From positions 1 through 11,971 of the forward strand of contig JAPLDN010000312.1 in the NCBI GenBank assembly GCA_026391755.1: a stretch of DNA of 11,971 nucleotides, read 5' to 3'. Positions 1-6,002 of this stretch are shown piece by piece (the stretch's first letter is position 1; each line of letters starts with the position of its first letter). The notes under the pieces are model-generated. The model was not told the origin of the DNA and searched no databases. It saw only the letters and a program-made list of their open reading frames with translations. This stretch comes from Bacteroidota bacterium. GTDB lineage: Bacteria > Bacteroidota > Bacteroidia > Bacteroidales > FEN-979. The position numbers were made by a program, and so were the translations under genes.

Positions 1-173
1 CCCGTTCTACCAATGGGGAGAAGAGTACAGGCCTGGGTTTATCAATTGTAAAAAAAATAGTGGAGGCACACGAGGGTGAAACCGGGGTTAACAGCAAGTT
101 TGGGGTTGGATCCGAATTTTTCTTCACCCTGCCATTGAAACCGGTGAGCCGGCCGGCCTTGCATGCCGTATGA
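1..173 (+). CDS. Sensor histidine kinase, C-terminal end (partial)
   Basis: This is the last 56 codons of a histidine kinase cut by the window edge, read in the frame starting at base 3 and ending in TGA at 171-173. It contains the G2 box of the HATPase_c ATP-binding domain (STGLGLSIVKKIVEAHEG), then a strand ending GVGSEFFFTLPLK, which is the usual end of this fold. The Arg-Ser-Thr just upstream is where the F-box FYRST normally lies. The tail KPVSRPALHAV after the fold looks unstructured. The N-terminal sensor is outside the window, so the signal cannot be inferred. A terminator follows about 35 bases downstream. It resembles the kinase at 8877-9935 in this domain but is clearly a different gene. 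Confidence 0.9.
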   Translation, partial: RSTNGEKSTGLGLSIVKKIVEAHEGETGVNSKFGVGSEFFFTLPLKPVSRPALHAV

Positions 174-206
174 GATCCTGCCTGGATTTTCCTTAAAGGA
201 ATCTCG

Positions 207-248
207 AAAAAAAAGCCTTGCAGATCCAATGACCTGCAAGGTTTTTTG
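207..248. terminator. Bidirectional intrinsic terminator
   Basis: A perfect 8-base-pair stem, CCTTGCAG (216-223) and CTGCAAGG (234-241), encloses a 10-base loop. On the plus strand it is followed by six T (242-247) and on the minus strand by a C and eight T (complement of 207-214). It can therefore end the histidine-kinase transcript arriving from the left and the tRNA-Arg transcript arriving from the right. A smaller palindrome TTCCTT-A-AAGGAA lies just to its left (189-201). Confidence 0.88.
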
Positions 249-258
249 TTTCTATGAG

Positions 259-332
259 TGACCCCGAAAGGACTCGAACCTTCAACCAACAGAACCGGAA
301 TCTGCCATTCTATCCAATTGAACTACGGGGCC
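259..332 (-). tRNA. tRNA-Arg (anticodon CCG)
   Basis: The reverse complement folds as a complete 74-base cloverleaf. The acceptor stem GGCCCCG pairs with CGGGGTC with one G-T pair, and the discriminator is A. The D stem is GTTC/GAAT, the anticodon stem GCAGA/TCTGT, the loop TTCCGGT with anticodon CCG reading CGG, and the T arm GAAGG-TTCGAGT-CCTTT. The 3' CCA is not encoded; the next bases are CTC, so CCA must be added enzymatically. A Bacteroidota-type promoter lies immediately upstream (343-375) and a terminator downstream (207-248), so this is a single-gene transcription unit. Confidence 0.97.
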
Positions 333-342
333 GGAATGACTG

Positions 343-375
343 CAAAGGTAAGAAAAATTCGTGATCCGGTTCAAA
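343..375 (-). promoter_or_regulatory. Promoter of tRNA-Arg
   Basis: On the minus strand TACCTTTG (350-343) matches the Bacteroidota -7 consensus TAnnTTTG. TTTG (375-372) lies 21 bases upstream as the -33 element. Transcription would start near 337, about five bases before the mature tRNA 5' end at 332. The -33 element falls inside the heptamer array that runs from 361 to 430. Confidence 0.75.
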
Positions 376-430
376 GCTCATGCCTGAAGACTCATGGCTC
401 ATGGCTCATCACTCATGGCTCATCACTCAT
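361..430. repeat. Heptamer tandem array, 10 units in phase
   Basis: Bases 361-430 divide exactly into ten 7-base units. The last six (389-430) are clean copies of NNCTCAT with the first two bases ga, gg, gg, ca, gg, ca. Unit 375-381 (agCTCAT) also fits and 382-388 is degenerate. The first two units, GTGATCC and GGTTCAA, form an imperfect palindrome like that at 9954-9967. Read on the minus strand, the first unit TGAGTGA begins with the stop codon TGA (429-427) of the coiled-coil gene. The array fills the space between that gene and the tRNA-Arg promoter. Confidence 0.85.
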
Positions 431-1290
431 TCGAACTTCGAGCGGATCGCTTCTATTTCACGGGCCAAAACGGTTTTCAGTTCATCGGTTTTTTTATGGG
501 CTGATGCTATCTGATCATCAATCTTTTTCCCGGAATCAACAACCTTCTGCCCCAGCTCATTGATCTTCGAAGCTGCCAGAGCCTGCACATCTTCAAGCTT
601 CTTCAGGAATTCCCTGCCCCCTTCCTCGTTATCCTTTTTTATCCTGGCAAGCCCGTCCCTGATCTGCTGTTCAAGGGTATTTGACCTCTCATTTAAAAGT
701 GTCTGCAGATTCCTGTCAACATGCGCCAGATTATCACTGAATGCAACAAGCCGGTCACCTGTTTCCTGCCTGAGAGCCGACATTTCACTTTCCTCTTTCT
801 CAAGAATGGCTTTTAGTTCAGCGATCCGTTTTTCACGTTCCTCCCTCTGGGCTTTCATTTTTTCAAGAATTTCATCCATATTTTTACTGTGGGTCCCCCT
901 ATGAGTAAACAACCTGAAAGCAATCAGGATGATCAACAAGAGGATGATCAAACCAAAAGCAAGGCTTCTCAACATTAAAGCATGTTCAATCTCTGCAATG
1001 TTTCCGTCTATCTTCATCAACCTGGCCGAATAGGATCTGACCGTATCCTGGTTTGCTTTGGTCAGGGAATCATGTTTGGCCAGGTCCAGATGTTCTTTTA
1101 GCTCAGCTTCATTCATTTTAACAAAGGTTTTCTGAACATTGTTCAGTTGATTTTTAAGCCGGGCATTCTCATTTTCGATTTTTGTGATTTTCTGGCGCAC
1201 CTGGTTAAAATCCTGCGCATCTTTTGAAGTTTGGGCAAACATGCATAATGGAATTATCAGTGCAATAATTCCTGAAAGAATTGTTTTCAT
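427..1290 (-). CDS. Secreted/membrane coiled-coil protein of unknown function
   Basis: I do not recognise a named family. From the ATG at 1290 the protein has 287 residues: a signal-peptide-like N terminus (MKTILSGIIALIIPLCMFAQ), a polar coiled coil (about residues 25-85), one strong membrane helix (about 116-135, SLAFGLIILLLIILIAF), and a long charged coiled-coil tail rich in Glu, Lys and Arg to the end (IEAIRSKFE). If the first segment is cleaved, the protein would span the inner membrane once, with coiled coils on both faces; this topology is inferred. The frame is open back to an ATG at 1350, but that ATG overlaps the promoter, whose -7 element lies at 1320-1327, so 1290 is the start. The gene is monocistronic and its stop codon is the first triplet of the heptamer array downstream. 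Confidence 0.82.
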   Translation of the reverse strand: MKTILSGIIALIIPLCMFAQTSKDAQDFNQVRQKITKIENENARLKNQLNNVQKTFVKMNEAELKEHLDLAKHDSLTKANQDTVRSYSARLMKIDGNIAEIEHALMLRSLAFGLIILLLIILIAFRLFTHRGTHSKNMDEILEKMKAQREEREKRIAELKAILEKEESEMSALRQETGDRLVAFSDNLAHVDRNLQTLLNERSNTLEQQIRDGLARIKKDNEEGGREFLKKLEDVQALAASKINELGQKVVDSGKKIDDQIASAHKKTDELKTVLAREIEAIRSKFE

Positions 1291-1319
1291 CTTATGTCGG
1301 TATTTAGTTTCCTGATTTT

Positions 1320-1350
1320 CAAAGATATAAAAAAAATCACCATATGTCAA
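1320..1350 (-). promoter_or_regulatory. Promoter of the coiled-coil gene
   Basis: On the minus strand TATCTTTG (1327-1320) fits the Bacteroidota -7 consensus TAnnTTTG. TTG of TTGAC (1350-1348) is 20 bases upstream, the expected spacing. Transcription would begin near 1314, giving a leader of about 24 bases before the ATG at 1290. This decides the start codon of the gene. Confidence 0.78.
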
Positions 1351-1390
1351 GGAAATACCGGTTTATTTGACTGGGGGGGAATGAAGAAAC

Positions 1391-1441
1391 CGTGATGGCG
1401 TGATGTTCATGATGGCGTGATGTTCGTGATGGCGTAATGTT
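1391..1441. repeat. 17-base tandem repeat, three copies
   Basis: Copies at 1391-1407, 1408-1424 and 1425-1441 read CGTGATGGCGTGATGTT. The second differs at one base (A for G at 1409) and the third at one base (A for G at 1436). A fragment of a fourth copy, CGTGATG, follows at 1442. Each copy is itself a near-duplication of GTGATG. It lies in the divergent region between the coiled-coil gene and the aldolase gene, ending about 24 bases before the aldolase -33 element. Confidence 0.88.
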
Positions 1442-1464
1442 CGTGATGATAATGGATGACGTTA

Positions 1465-1494
1465 TTGCAGTATGCAATCTTTTTGCTAATTTTG
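1465..1494 (+). promoter_or_regulatory. Promoter of fructose-bisphosphate aldolase
   Basis: TTG (1465-1467) and TAATTTTG (1487-1494) are separated by 19 bases, matching the Bacteroidota -33/-7 arrangement. The start site would be near 1500, within a GC-rich palindrome CGGCGCCG (1501-1508). The leader is about 55 bases and the sequence before the ATG is A-rich with no Shine-Dalgarno match. Confidence 0.78.
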
Positions 1495-1556
1495 AAATCC
1501 CGGCGCCGCATTAGAATTGGTGCAGCGGTAAAAGCAAAACCATAAAAACCAAGCAT

Positions 1557-2636
1557 ATGTCAGAAAAAATTTTCGATAAAGTAAAACCCGGTGTTGCCAC
1601 TGGTGATGCCGTGAAGGAAATATTCCGTATTGCTAAAGCCAACAAATTCGCTATTCCTGCTGTTAACGTTATTGGCACAGATTCTGTCAATGCGGTTCTT
1701 GAAGCAGCAAAGACAGTGAATTCACCCATAATCATACAGTTTTCAAACGGAGGAGGTGTGTTTTTTGCCGGTAAAGGGTTAAAGAACGAAAATGAATCTG
1801 TTGCCATCCGTGGCAGTATTTCGGGGGCACAGCATATCCACTCCGTTGCCGACATGTACGGTATTCCTGTTATCATCCATACCGACCATGCCGCCAAGAA
1901 GCTCCTGCCGTGGATCGATGGCCTCCTGGATGCAGGGGAAAAGTATTTCAAAGTTCATGGCAAACCACTTTTCAGCTCGCATATGCTTGACCTTTCGGAG
2001 GAACCTCTGCATGAGAACATCGACATCTGCAAACGTTACCTGGAAAGGATGAGCAAGATGGGAATGACCCTGGAGATCGAACTCGGTGTGACCGGGGGTG
2101 AAGAAGACGGGGTGGACAATACCAGCATCGACAGTTCAAGGTTGTATACCCAGCCTGAACATGTTGCTTATGCCTATGAACAATTGAAAAGCATCAGCGA
2201 CAACTTTACTATTGCTGCTTCATTCGGGAATGTGCACGGGGTATACAAACCCGGCAATGTAAAGCTTGAGCCGGTCATACTGCATAATTCCCAGGTATAT
2301 ATACAGGAAAAGTTCAATACCGGGCCAAATCCGGTGAACTTTGTTTTCCACGGAGGATCAGGTTCGGAACCTGAGAAGATCGCAGAAGCCATTGGCTACG
2401 GTGTCGTCAAAATGAATATTGACACCGACACACAGTGGGCTTTCTGGGAAGGTGTGCTTAAATTCTACAAGAAAAATGAAGGCTACCTGCAGGGCCAGAT
2501 AGGAAATCCCGAAGGGGAAGACAAGCCAAACAAGAAATTTTACGACCCGAGGGTATGGCTGCGCAGTGGCCAGGCTTCGATGGTTGAACGTCTCAAAGTG
2601 GCGTTTAAGGATCTGAATTGCCTGGATAGATATTAG
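1557..2636 (+). CDS. fbaA: Class II fructose-bisphosphate aldolase
   Basis: This cytosolic zinc enzyme splits fructose 1,6-bisphosphate into dihydroxyacetone phosphate and glyceraldehyde 3-phosphate in glycolysis and makes it in gluconeogenesis. The 359-residue length equals that of the class IIA E. coli enzyme. Visible hallmarks are HTDH with Asp110 and the zinc ligand His111, Glu175 in TLEIELG, zinc ligands His227 (NVHGVY) and His265 (FHGGSGS, also the phosphate-binding loop), and NIDTDTQ at 287-293. The N terminus MSEKIFDKVKPGV is the usual one for this subgroup, so the ATG at 1557 is secure. The gene stands alone with its own promoter. Its stop TAG supplies the first base of a heptamer repeat at 2636, and it is convergent with the stress-protein cluster 40 bases away. 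Confidence 0.97.
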   Translation: MSEKIFDKVKPGVATGDAVKEIFRIAKANKFAIPAVNVIGTDSVNAVLEAAKTVNSPIIIQFSNGGGVFFAGKGLKNENESVAIRGSISGAQHIHSVADMYGIPVIIHTDHAAKKLLPWIDGLLDAGEKYFKVHGKPLFSSHMLDLSEEPLHENIDICKRYLERMSKMGMTLEIELGVTGGEEDGVDNTSIDSSRLYTQPEHVAYAYEQLKSISDNFTIAASFGNVHGVYKPGNVKLEPVILHNSQVYIQEKFNTGPNPVNFVFHGGSGSEPEKIAEAIGYGVVKMNIDTDTQWAFWEGVLKFYKKNEGYLQGQIGNPEGEDKPNKKFYDPRVWLRSGQASMVERLKVAFKDLNCLDRY

Positions 2637-2656
2637 GATGCGGGATGCAGGATGAA
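2636..2656. repeat. Heptamer array, 3 units
   Basis: GGATGCG (2636-2642), GGATGCA (2643-2649) and GGATGAA (2650-2656) are consecutive 7-base units. The first begins with the G of the aldolase stop codon TAG. A looser set with 7-base spacing in the opposite orientation (GAATCCT 2666-2672, GAATCCC 2680-2686) follows and runs into the 3' end of the convergent stress-protein gene. No U-tract terminator is present between the two genes. Confidence 0.65.
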
Positions 2657-2676
2657 AACCATTTTGAATCCTGATT

Positions 2677-3525
2677 TCAGAATCCCAGTCCTGTATACAC
2701 ATCCTTTGAGTGAACGCTCAGCACGGGAATTGGCGACTGGTTGACAATTTGTTGTGCATAAGGTCCTAACCATAATGTAGAAGCCGATGATTCCTGCTCT
2801 GTCATAATTGAGATCAGGTTTGCATCAATCGTTTTTCCATACCTGATAATAGTTTCAGGAATATTTTCGGTCTCTTCGGATGTTGTAATATACTTCACTC
2901 CCTCCTTGACGAAGAATCGTTCCACCTGTGATGCATAAAGGTCGACATTCTGTCGAACAGCTTTTGTCTTTGTACTGTAAAGCTTTAAAATATCAACCTC
3001 TGCGTCATGTGCTTTGGCAAGCATAGCCGTGAAGGATGCTTTTTGTCTTGTTTCCTGGGTGGAATCAATCGACAAAACTATTTTTTTAAGAGGCCTGTTA
3101 ATACTGATTCCACCTCTTATTGTGATCACCGGGCAGGTACAGGCAGAAACTATACGGTTTGCATTGCTCCCTATCCAGAATTTCTCGAAACCGGAGGCCC
3201 CGTGAGTCCCGCAAACCACCATAAAAGCTTTACTCGTCCTGGCCTCCTCGGCAACTTCGGTATACACTTTCCCTGTCCTGATTTTATAAGTGATCTTGCT
3301 CCCCTTGAGTTCAGGCTGATACTTTTCAATCAGTTCCTCAAATTCCTTTTCAACCTTTTTTGATTCGTCTTTGGGGATTTCACCGAATTTATCGGTTTGG
3401 CCGGCAGCTTTACTTACCCATACAAGGAGCATCTCACTCCTTGAATTCTGGGAAATTGACAAGGCATGTAAAAATGCATTCAGAGAACAATCTGAAAAAT
3501 CAATAGCTACGACAATCCTGTGCAT
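2677..3525 (-). CDS. Tandem-domain universal stress protein (UspA family)
   Basis: This 282-residue protein consists of two fused UspA domains (about 1-138 and 145-275). The first opens with HRIVVAIDFSDCS and carries a complete ATP-binding signature, G-x2-G-x9-G-S, at residues 106-120 (GTHGASGFEKFWIGS). The second begins LKKIVLSIDSTQET and keeps the fold but has lost the glycine signature, reading MTEQESSASTLWLGP, so it probably does not bind ATP. The protein is expected in the cytoplasm; UspA proteins aid survival of stress and starvation by largely unknown means. It is the last gene of a three-gene minus-strand cluster, 11 bases after the SPOR gene. It is paralogous to the protein at 3967-4809, sharing GTHGxSGFExFWIGSNAxRIV. 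The final residues TGLGF are encoded by sequence resembling the neighbouring heptamer repeat. Confidence 0.93.
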   Translation of the reverse strand: MHRIVVAIDFSDCSLNAFLHALSISQNSRSEMLLVWVSKAAGQTDKFGEIPKDESKKVEKEFEELIEKYQPELKGSKITYKIRTGKVYTEVAEEARTSKAFMVVCGTHGASGFEKFWIGSNANRIVSACTCPVITIRGGISINRPLKKIVLSIDSTQETRQKASFTAMLAKAHDAEVDILKLYSTKTKAVRQNVDLYASQVERFFVKEGVKYITTSEETENIPETIIRYGKTIDANLISIMTEQESSASTLWLGPYAQQIVNQSPIPVLSVHSKDVYTGLGF

Positions 3526-3536
3526 AAGTTCCGGTT

Positions 3537-3965
3537 TTAAGGTTCGACTTGGGGTAAATTGATCAGGTCTGATATAATAAAGGCATTCGGAAAATCTGCT
3601 GTAATTTCGGTAAGATACCTGATGGCATCAAGTTTGCTTCTGAAATCACCGACTTTTACTTTGTAATTCGGGGATTTAAATACCAGGTATGCCTTGACTC
3701 CCGGGTGTTTTGCAAGAAATTCATCCATGGCCGACTGAGCTTTGGTTTTGGAATTATTCCCTGAATCGGAGAAAATTTGTATCCTGTATCCTTCCTGGTT
3801 ATTGCCTGCTTCGTTTAATTTTACCTGTTTCTGGATAAGTTCGTCAACTCTTTTATCCTGGTAAACAGTCACCGTTCCGCTGTCCTTACGCACTTCCTGG
3901 GTAAAACCGCTCCGCCATCCGGAAGAGATAAAAAGAACTAAAATTAAAACGATATACCGGCTCAT
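3537..3965 (-). CDS. Small secreted SPOR-domain protein
   Basis: This 142-residue protein has an N-terminal hydrophobic signal (MSRYIVLILVLFISS) probably cleaved near GFTQ. A charged linker (about 24-58) and a C-terminal SPOR-like domain (about 59-138) follow: GYRIQIFSDSGNNS, then YLVFKSPNYKVKVGDF and a final strand AFIISDLINLP. SPOR domains bind denuded peptidoglycan glycan strands, typically at division sites, so a periplasmic cell-wall role is likely; this is inferred from the fold alone. The ATG at 3965 lies one base after the stop of the upstream stress-protein gene (TAA-T-ATG), so the two are probably translationally coupled. The placement of a periplasmic SPOR protein between two cytoplasmic stress proteins is unusual. 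Confidence 0.85.
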   Translation of the reverse strand: MSRYIVLILVLFISSGWRSGFTQEVRKDSGTVTVYQDKRVDELIQKQVKLNEAGNNQEGYRIQIFSDSGNNSKTKAQSAMDEFLAKHPGVKAYLVFKSPNYKVKVGDFRSKLDAIRYLTEITADFPNAFIISDLINLPQVEP

Positions 3966-3966
3966 A

Positions 3967-4809
3967 TTATTTCAGGCAAAAATGTTCCTGGGGATGCACG
4001 CTGAGTATTGGAATCGATGATTGGTTGATCATCTGCTGTGCCTGGGCTCCAAGCAGTATGTTGACAGGGGTTTCCTGTTCAGTCATGATGGCAATGAGAT
4101 CGGCTTTTACATTCACGGCATACTGCAAAAGGGCTTTGGTAACATCATTCGACACCATGCTGTCCTGCACGCAGTGGATTTCGTTTGCCTGAAAATAGGC
4201 GACCGACATATGCAGGTATTTTTCAGCAATTCTCTGGATTGAACTCAGATGACTGGAATGCGTTGCCACAATGTGCACTTCCGACTTGAACAGCTTTGCC
4301 AGGCGTGCAACAAACGGCAGCTTTTGTATGGTCTCTGAAGAGCCATCGACAGGCACGACGATCCTTTCCATACTTTTCCTGATCTCAAAATCATGCCTCA
4401 CCGTAATAACCGGGCTTGATGCATAGGTGACGATGCGGAATGCATTGCTGCCGATCCAGAATTCCTCAAATCCGCTCACGCCGTGAGTCCCTGTGATGAC
4501 AAGCAAGGCGCCAAGACTCTTTGCCAGGGTGTCGACTTCATGAAAAACTTTGCCTTTCCTGAGTTTGAACTCCATTTTCAAACCTTTGTTCATTTTCTTT
4601 CCGAATTGCAGGATGATCTCATCGAAGCGTTTTTTGGCTTCATTCCTGTTGTGGGAGGAAGTATCAGGATAAAGAGATTCATTTGAGCTGAATTTGTCAA
4701 CCCAGACGAGAATGATGTCACACTTCAGTTTATTTGCAAGCGGGATTGCGTACTCAATCGCGTGAATTGAGGAGGTAGAGAAGTCAACCGCTACAACAAT
4801 TGGTTGCAT
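3967..4809 (-). CDS. Tandem-domain universal stress protein (UspA family)
   Basis: This is the first gene of the three-gene cluster: 280 residues with two UspA domains. Domain one starts MQPIVVAVDFSTSS and has the intact nucleotide-binding motif GTHGVSGFEEFWIGS (residues 107-121). Domain two starts MERIVVPVDGSSET, and its motif region reads MTEQETPVNILLGAQAQQ without the G-x2-G element, as in the paralogue at 2677-3525. The same degenerate second half in both indicates duplication of a gene that already had two domains. No strong promoter is visible upstream. The best candidate -7 is TACTTTTA (4843-4836, minus), which lacks the final G. The 83-base region upstream is shared with divergent ruvB. 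Confidence 0.93.
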   Translation of the reverse strand: MQPIVVAVDFSTSSIHAIEYAIPLANKLKCDIILVWVDKFSSNESLYPDTSSHNRNEAKKRFDEIILQFGKKMNKGLKMEFKLRKGKVFHEVDTLAKSLGALLVITGTHGVSGFEEFWIGSNAFRIVTYASSPVITVRHDFEIRKSMERIVVPVDGSSETIQKLPFVARLAKLFKSEVHIVATHSSHLSSIQRIAEKYLHMSVAYFQANEIHCVQDSMVSNDVTKALLQYAVNVKADLIAIMTEQETPVNILLGAQAQQMINQSSIPILSVHPQEHFCLK

Positions 4810-4860
4810 ACAAGCGGAGTTAGGGATTAATAAGGTAAAAGTAATAAAAATATTCCTGAA

Positions 4861-4887
4861 TTGACAGCGGTGTTTTTTTTACTTTTG
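4861..4887 (+). promoter_or_regulatory. Promoter of ruvB, very close to the start codon
   Basis: TACTTTTG (4880-4887) is an exact match to TAnnTTTG. TTGACA begins at 4861, giving a 16-base gap from TTG to the -7 element, shorter than the 19-20 seen at other promoters here. The -7 element ends only five bases before the ATG at 4893, so the predicted start site falls on or next to the start codon and the mRNA may be leaderless. Confidence 0.65.
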
Positions 4888-4892
4888 TACGG

Positions 4893-5915
4893 ATGAATGA
4901 AAATCTTGACCCCAGTTCACACGATCTGAGTCCAATAGAGAAGGAGATCGAAGCGGTATTGCGCCCTTCGGGGTTTTTCGAATTTTCAGGACAGGAATCC
5001 ATTGTTGAGAACCTGAAGATTTTCGTTCAGGCTGCAAAGCAGAGAAACGAATCCCTGGATCATGTTTTGCTTCATGGCCCTCCGGGACTGGGGAAGACCA
5101 CCCTTGCATATATTATTGCCAATGAACTGGGTGTCAATATAAAAGTAACATCAGGCCCTGTCATTGACAAGCCTGGTGACCTCGCAGGACTGTTAACCAA
5201 TCTTGAAGAGCATGACGTGCTGTTTATCGATGAGATCCACCGTTTGTCGCATGTTGTTGAAGAATACCTGTATTCGGCCATGGAAGATTTCAAGATCGAT
5301 ATATTGATCGAAACCGGTCCGAATGCACGTTCGGTCCAGATCAAGCTCAATCCGTTTACCCTCATTGGCGCTACAACACGATCAGGGCTTCTTTCGGCTC
5401 CGATGCGTTCACGTTTCGGAATCCATTCCCGCCTTTCGTATTACAGGTCGGAGACCCTCGATATCATTGTTAAACGCTCGGCCGAGATTTTAAAAGTTCC
5501 CATTGACCAGGCAGCATCCGTGGAAATAGCAAGGCGCAGCAGGGGCACTCCCCGTATCGCGAACCTTCTTCTAAGGAGGGTTCGGGACTTCGCCCAGATC
5601 AAAGGCGACGGGAAGATAGACCTTGAAATAAGCCAGTATGCCCTTAAAGCGCTTAATGTAGACAAGCATGGGCTTGATGAGATGGATAATAAGATCCTTT
5701 CAACCATCATCGACAAGTTCAGGGGAGGTCCCGTAGGCCTCACTACTATTGCCACTGCTGTGTCGGAAGATGCTGGCACCATTGAAGAGGTATATGAGCC
5801 TTTCCTGATCCAGGAAGGATACCTCATGAGAACCCCCCGGGGAAGGGAAGCCACAGAGCTGGCATACAAGCACCTCGGGAAGATCAAGGGCGTGGCGCCG
5901 GGATCGTTGTTTTAG
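4893..5915 (+). CDS. ruvB: Holliday junction branch-migration helicase RuvB
   Basis: RuvB is the hexameric AAA+ motor that, with RuvA, drives branch migration of Holliday junctions in recombinational repair. The 340-residue length is normal. Features in order are Walker A GPPGLGKTT (62-70), Walker B DVLFIDEIH (108-116), sensor 1 GATTRSG (159-165), an arginine-finger segment MRSRFG (171-176), sensor 2 GTPRIAN (218-224), and the C-terminal winged helix ending GYLMRTPRGREAT (309-321). The N terminus MNENLDPSS fits Bacteroidota homologues, supporting this ATG even though the promoter is nearly on top of it. ruvA and ruvC are not adjacent. queG follows 87 bases downstream on the same strand, across a long inverted repeat. 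Confidence 0.98.
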   Translation: MNENLDPSSHDLSPIEKEIEAVLRPSGFFEFSGQESIVENLKIFVQAAKQRNESLDHVLLHGPPGLGKTTLAYIIANELGVNIKVTSGPVIDKPGDLAGLLTNLEEHDVLFIDEIHRLSHVVEEYLYSAMEDFKIDILIETGPNARSVQIKLNPFTLIGATTRSGLLSAPMRSRFGIHSRLSYYRSETLDIIVKRSAEILKVPIDQAASVEIARRSRGTPRIANLLLRRVRDFAQIKGDGKIDLEISQYALKALNVDKHGLDEMDNKILSTIIDKFRGGPVGLTTIATAVSEDAGTIEEVYEPFLIQEGYLMRTPRGREATELAYKHLGKIKGVAPGSLF

Positions 5916-5934
5916 ACGTGATTACGTTTATGGA

Positions 5935-5982
5935 TTTTTCAGGAGATTCCTCGGTTACGGAACTCGAAATTCTCCTGAAAAA
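5935..5982. repeat. 12-base perfect inverted repeat between ruvB and queG
   Basis: TTTTTCAGGAGA (5935-5946) and TCTCCTGAAAAA (5971-5982) are perfect inverted arms around a 24-base loop. The loop itself holds TTCC (5947-5950) and GGAA (5959-5962), which can pair. The T-rich and A-rich ends lie at the base of the stem and no U-run follows on the plus strand, so it is not a textbook terminator. It occupies most of the ruvB-queG spacer and could attenuate, protect or process the transcript. Confidence 0.8.
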
Positions 5983-6002
5983 CCCTATTGCAATAAGGCT
6001 AT

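Noticed and set aside
361..430. CRISPR array.
   Set aside because: Units are 7 bases with no spacers and there are no cas genes.
258..563. Plus-strand open frame of 101 codons across the tRNA and heptamer array.
   Set aside because: It reads through a tRNA gene and repeats on the other strand, and its apparent amino-acid repeats come from the heptamers.
1291..1350. N-terminal extension of the coiled-coil gene to the ATG at 1350.
   Set aside because: The added 20 codons cover the TAnnTTTG and TTG promoter elements and would bury the signal peptide.
5930..5982. Classical intrinsic terminator after ruvB.
   Set aside because: The hairpin is strong but no T-run follows on the plus strand.
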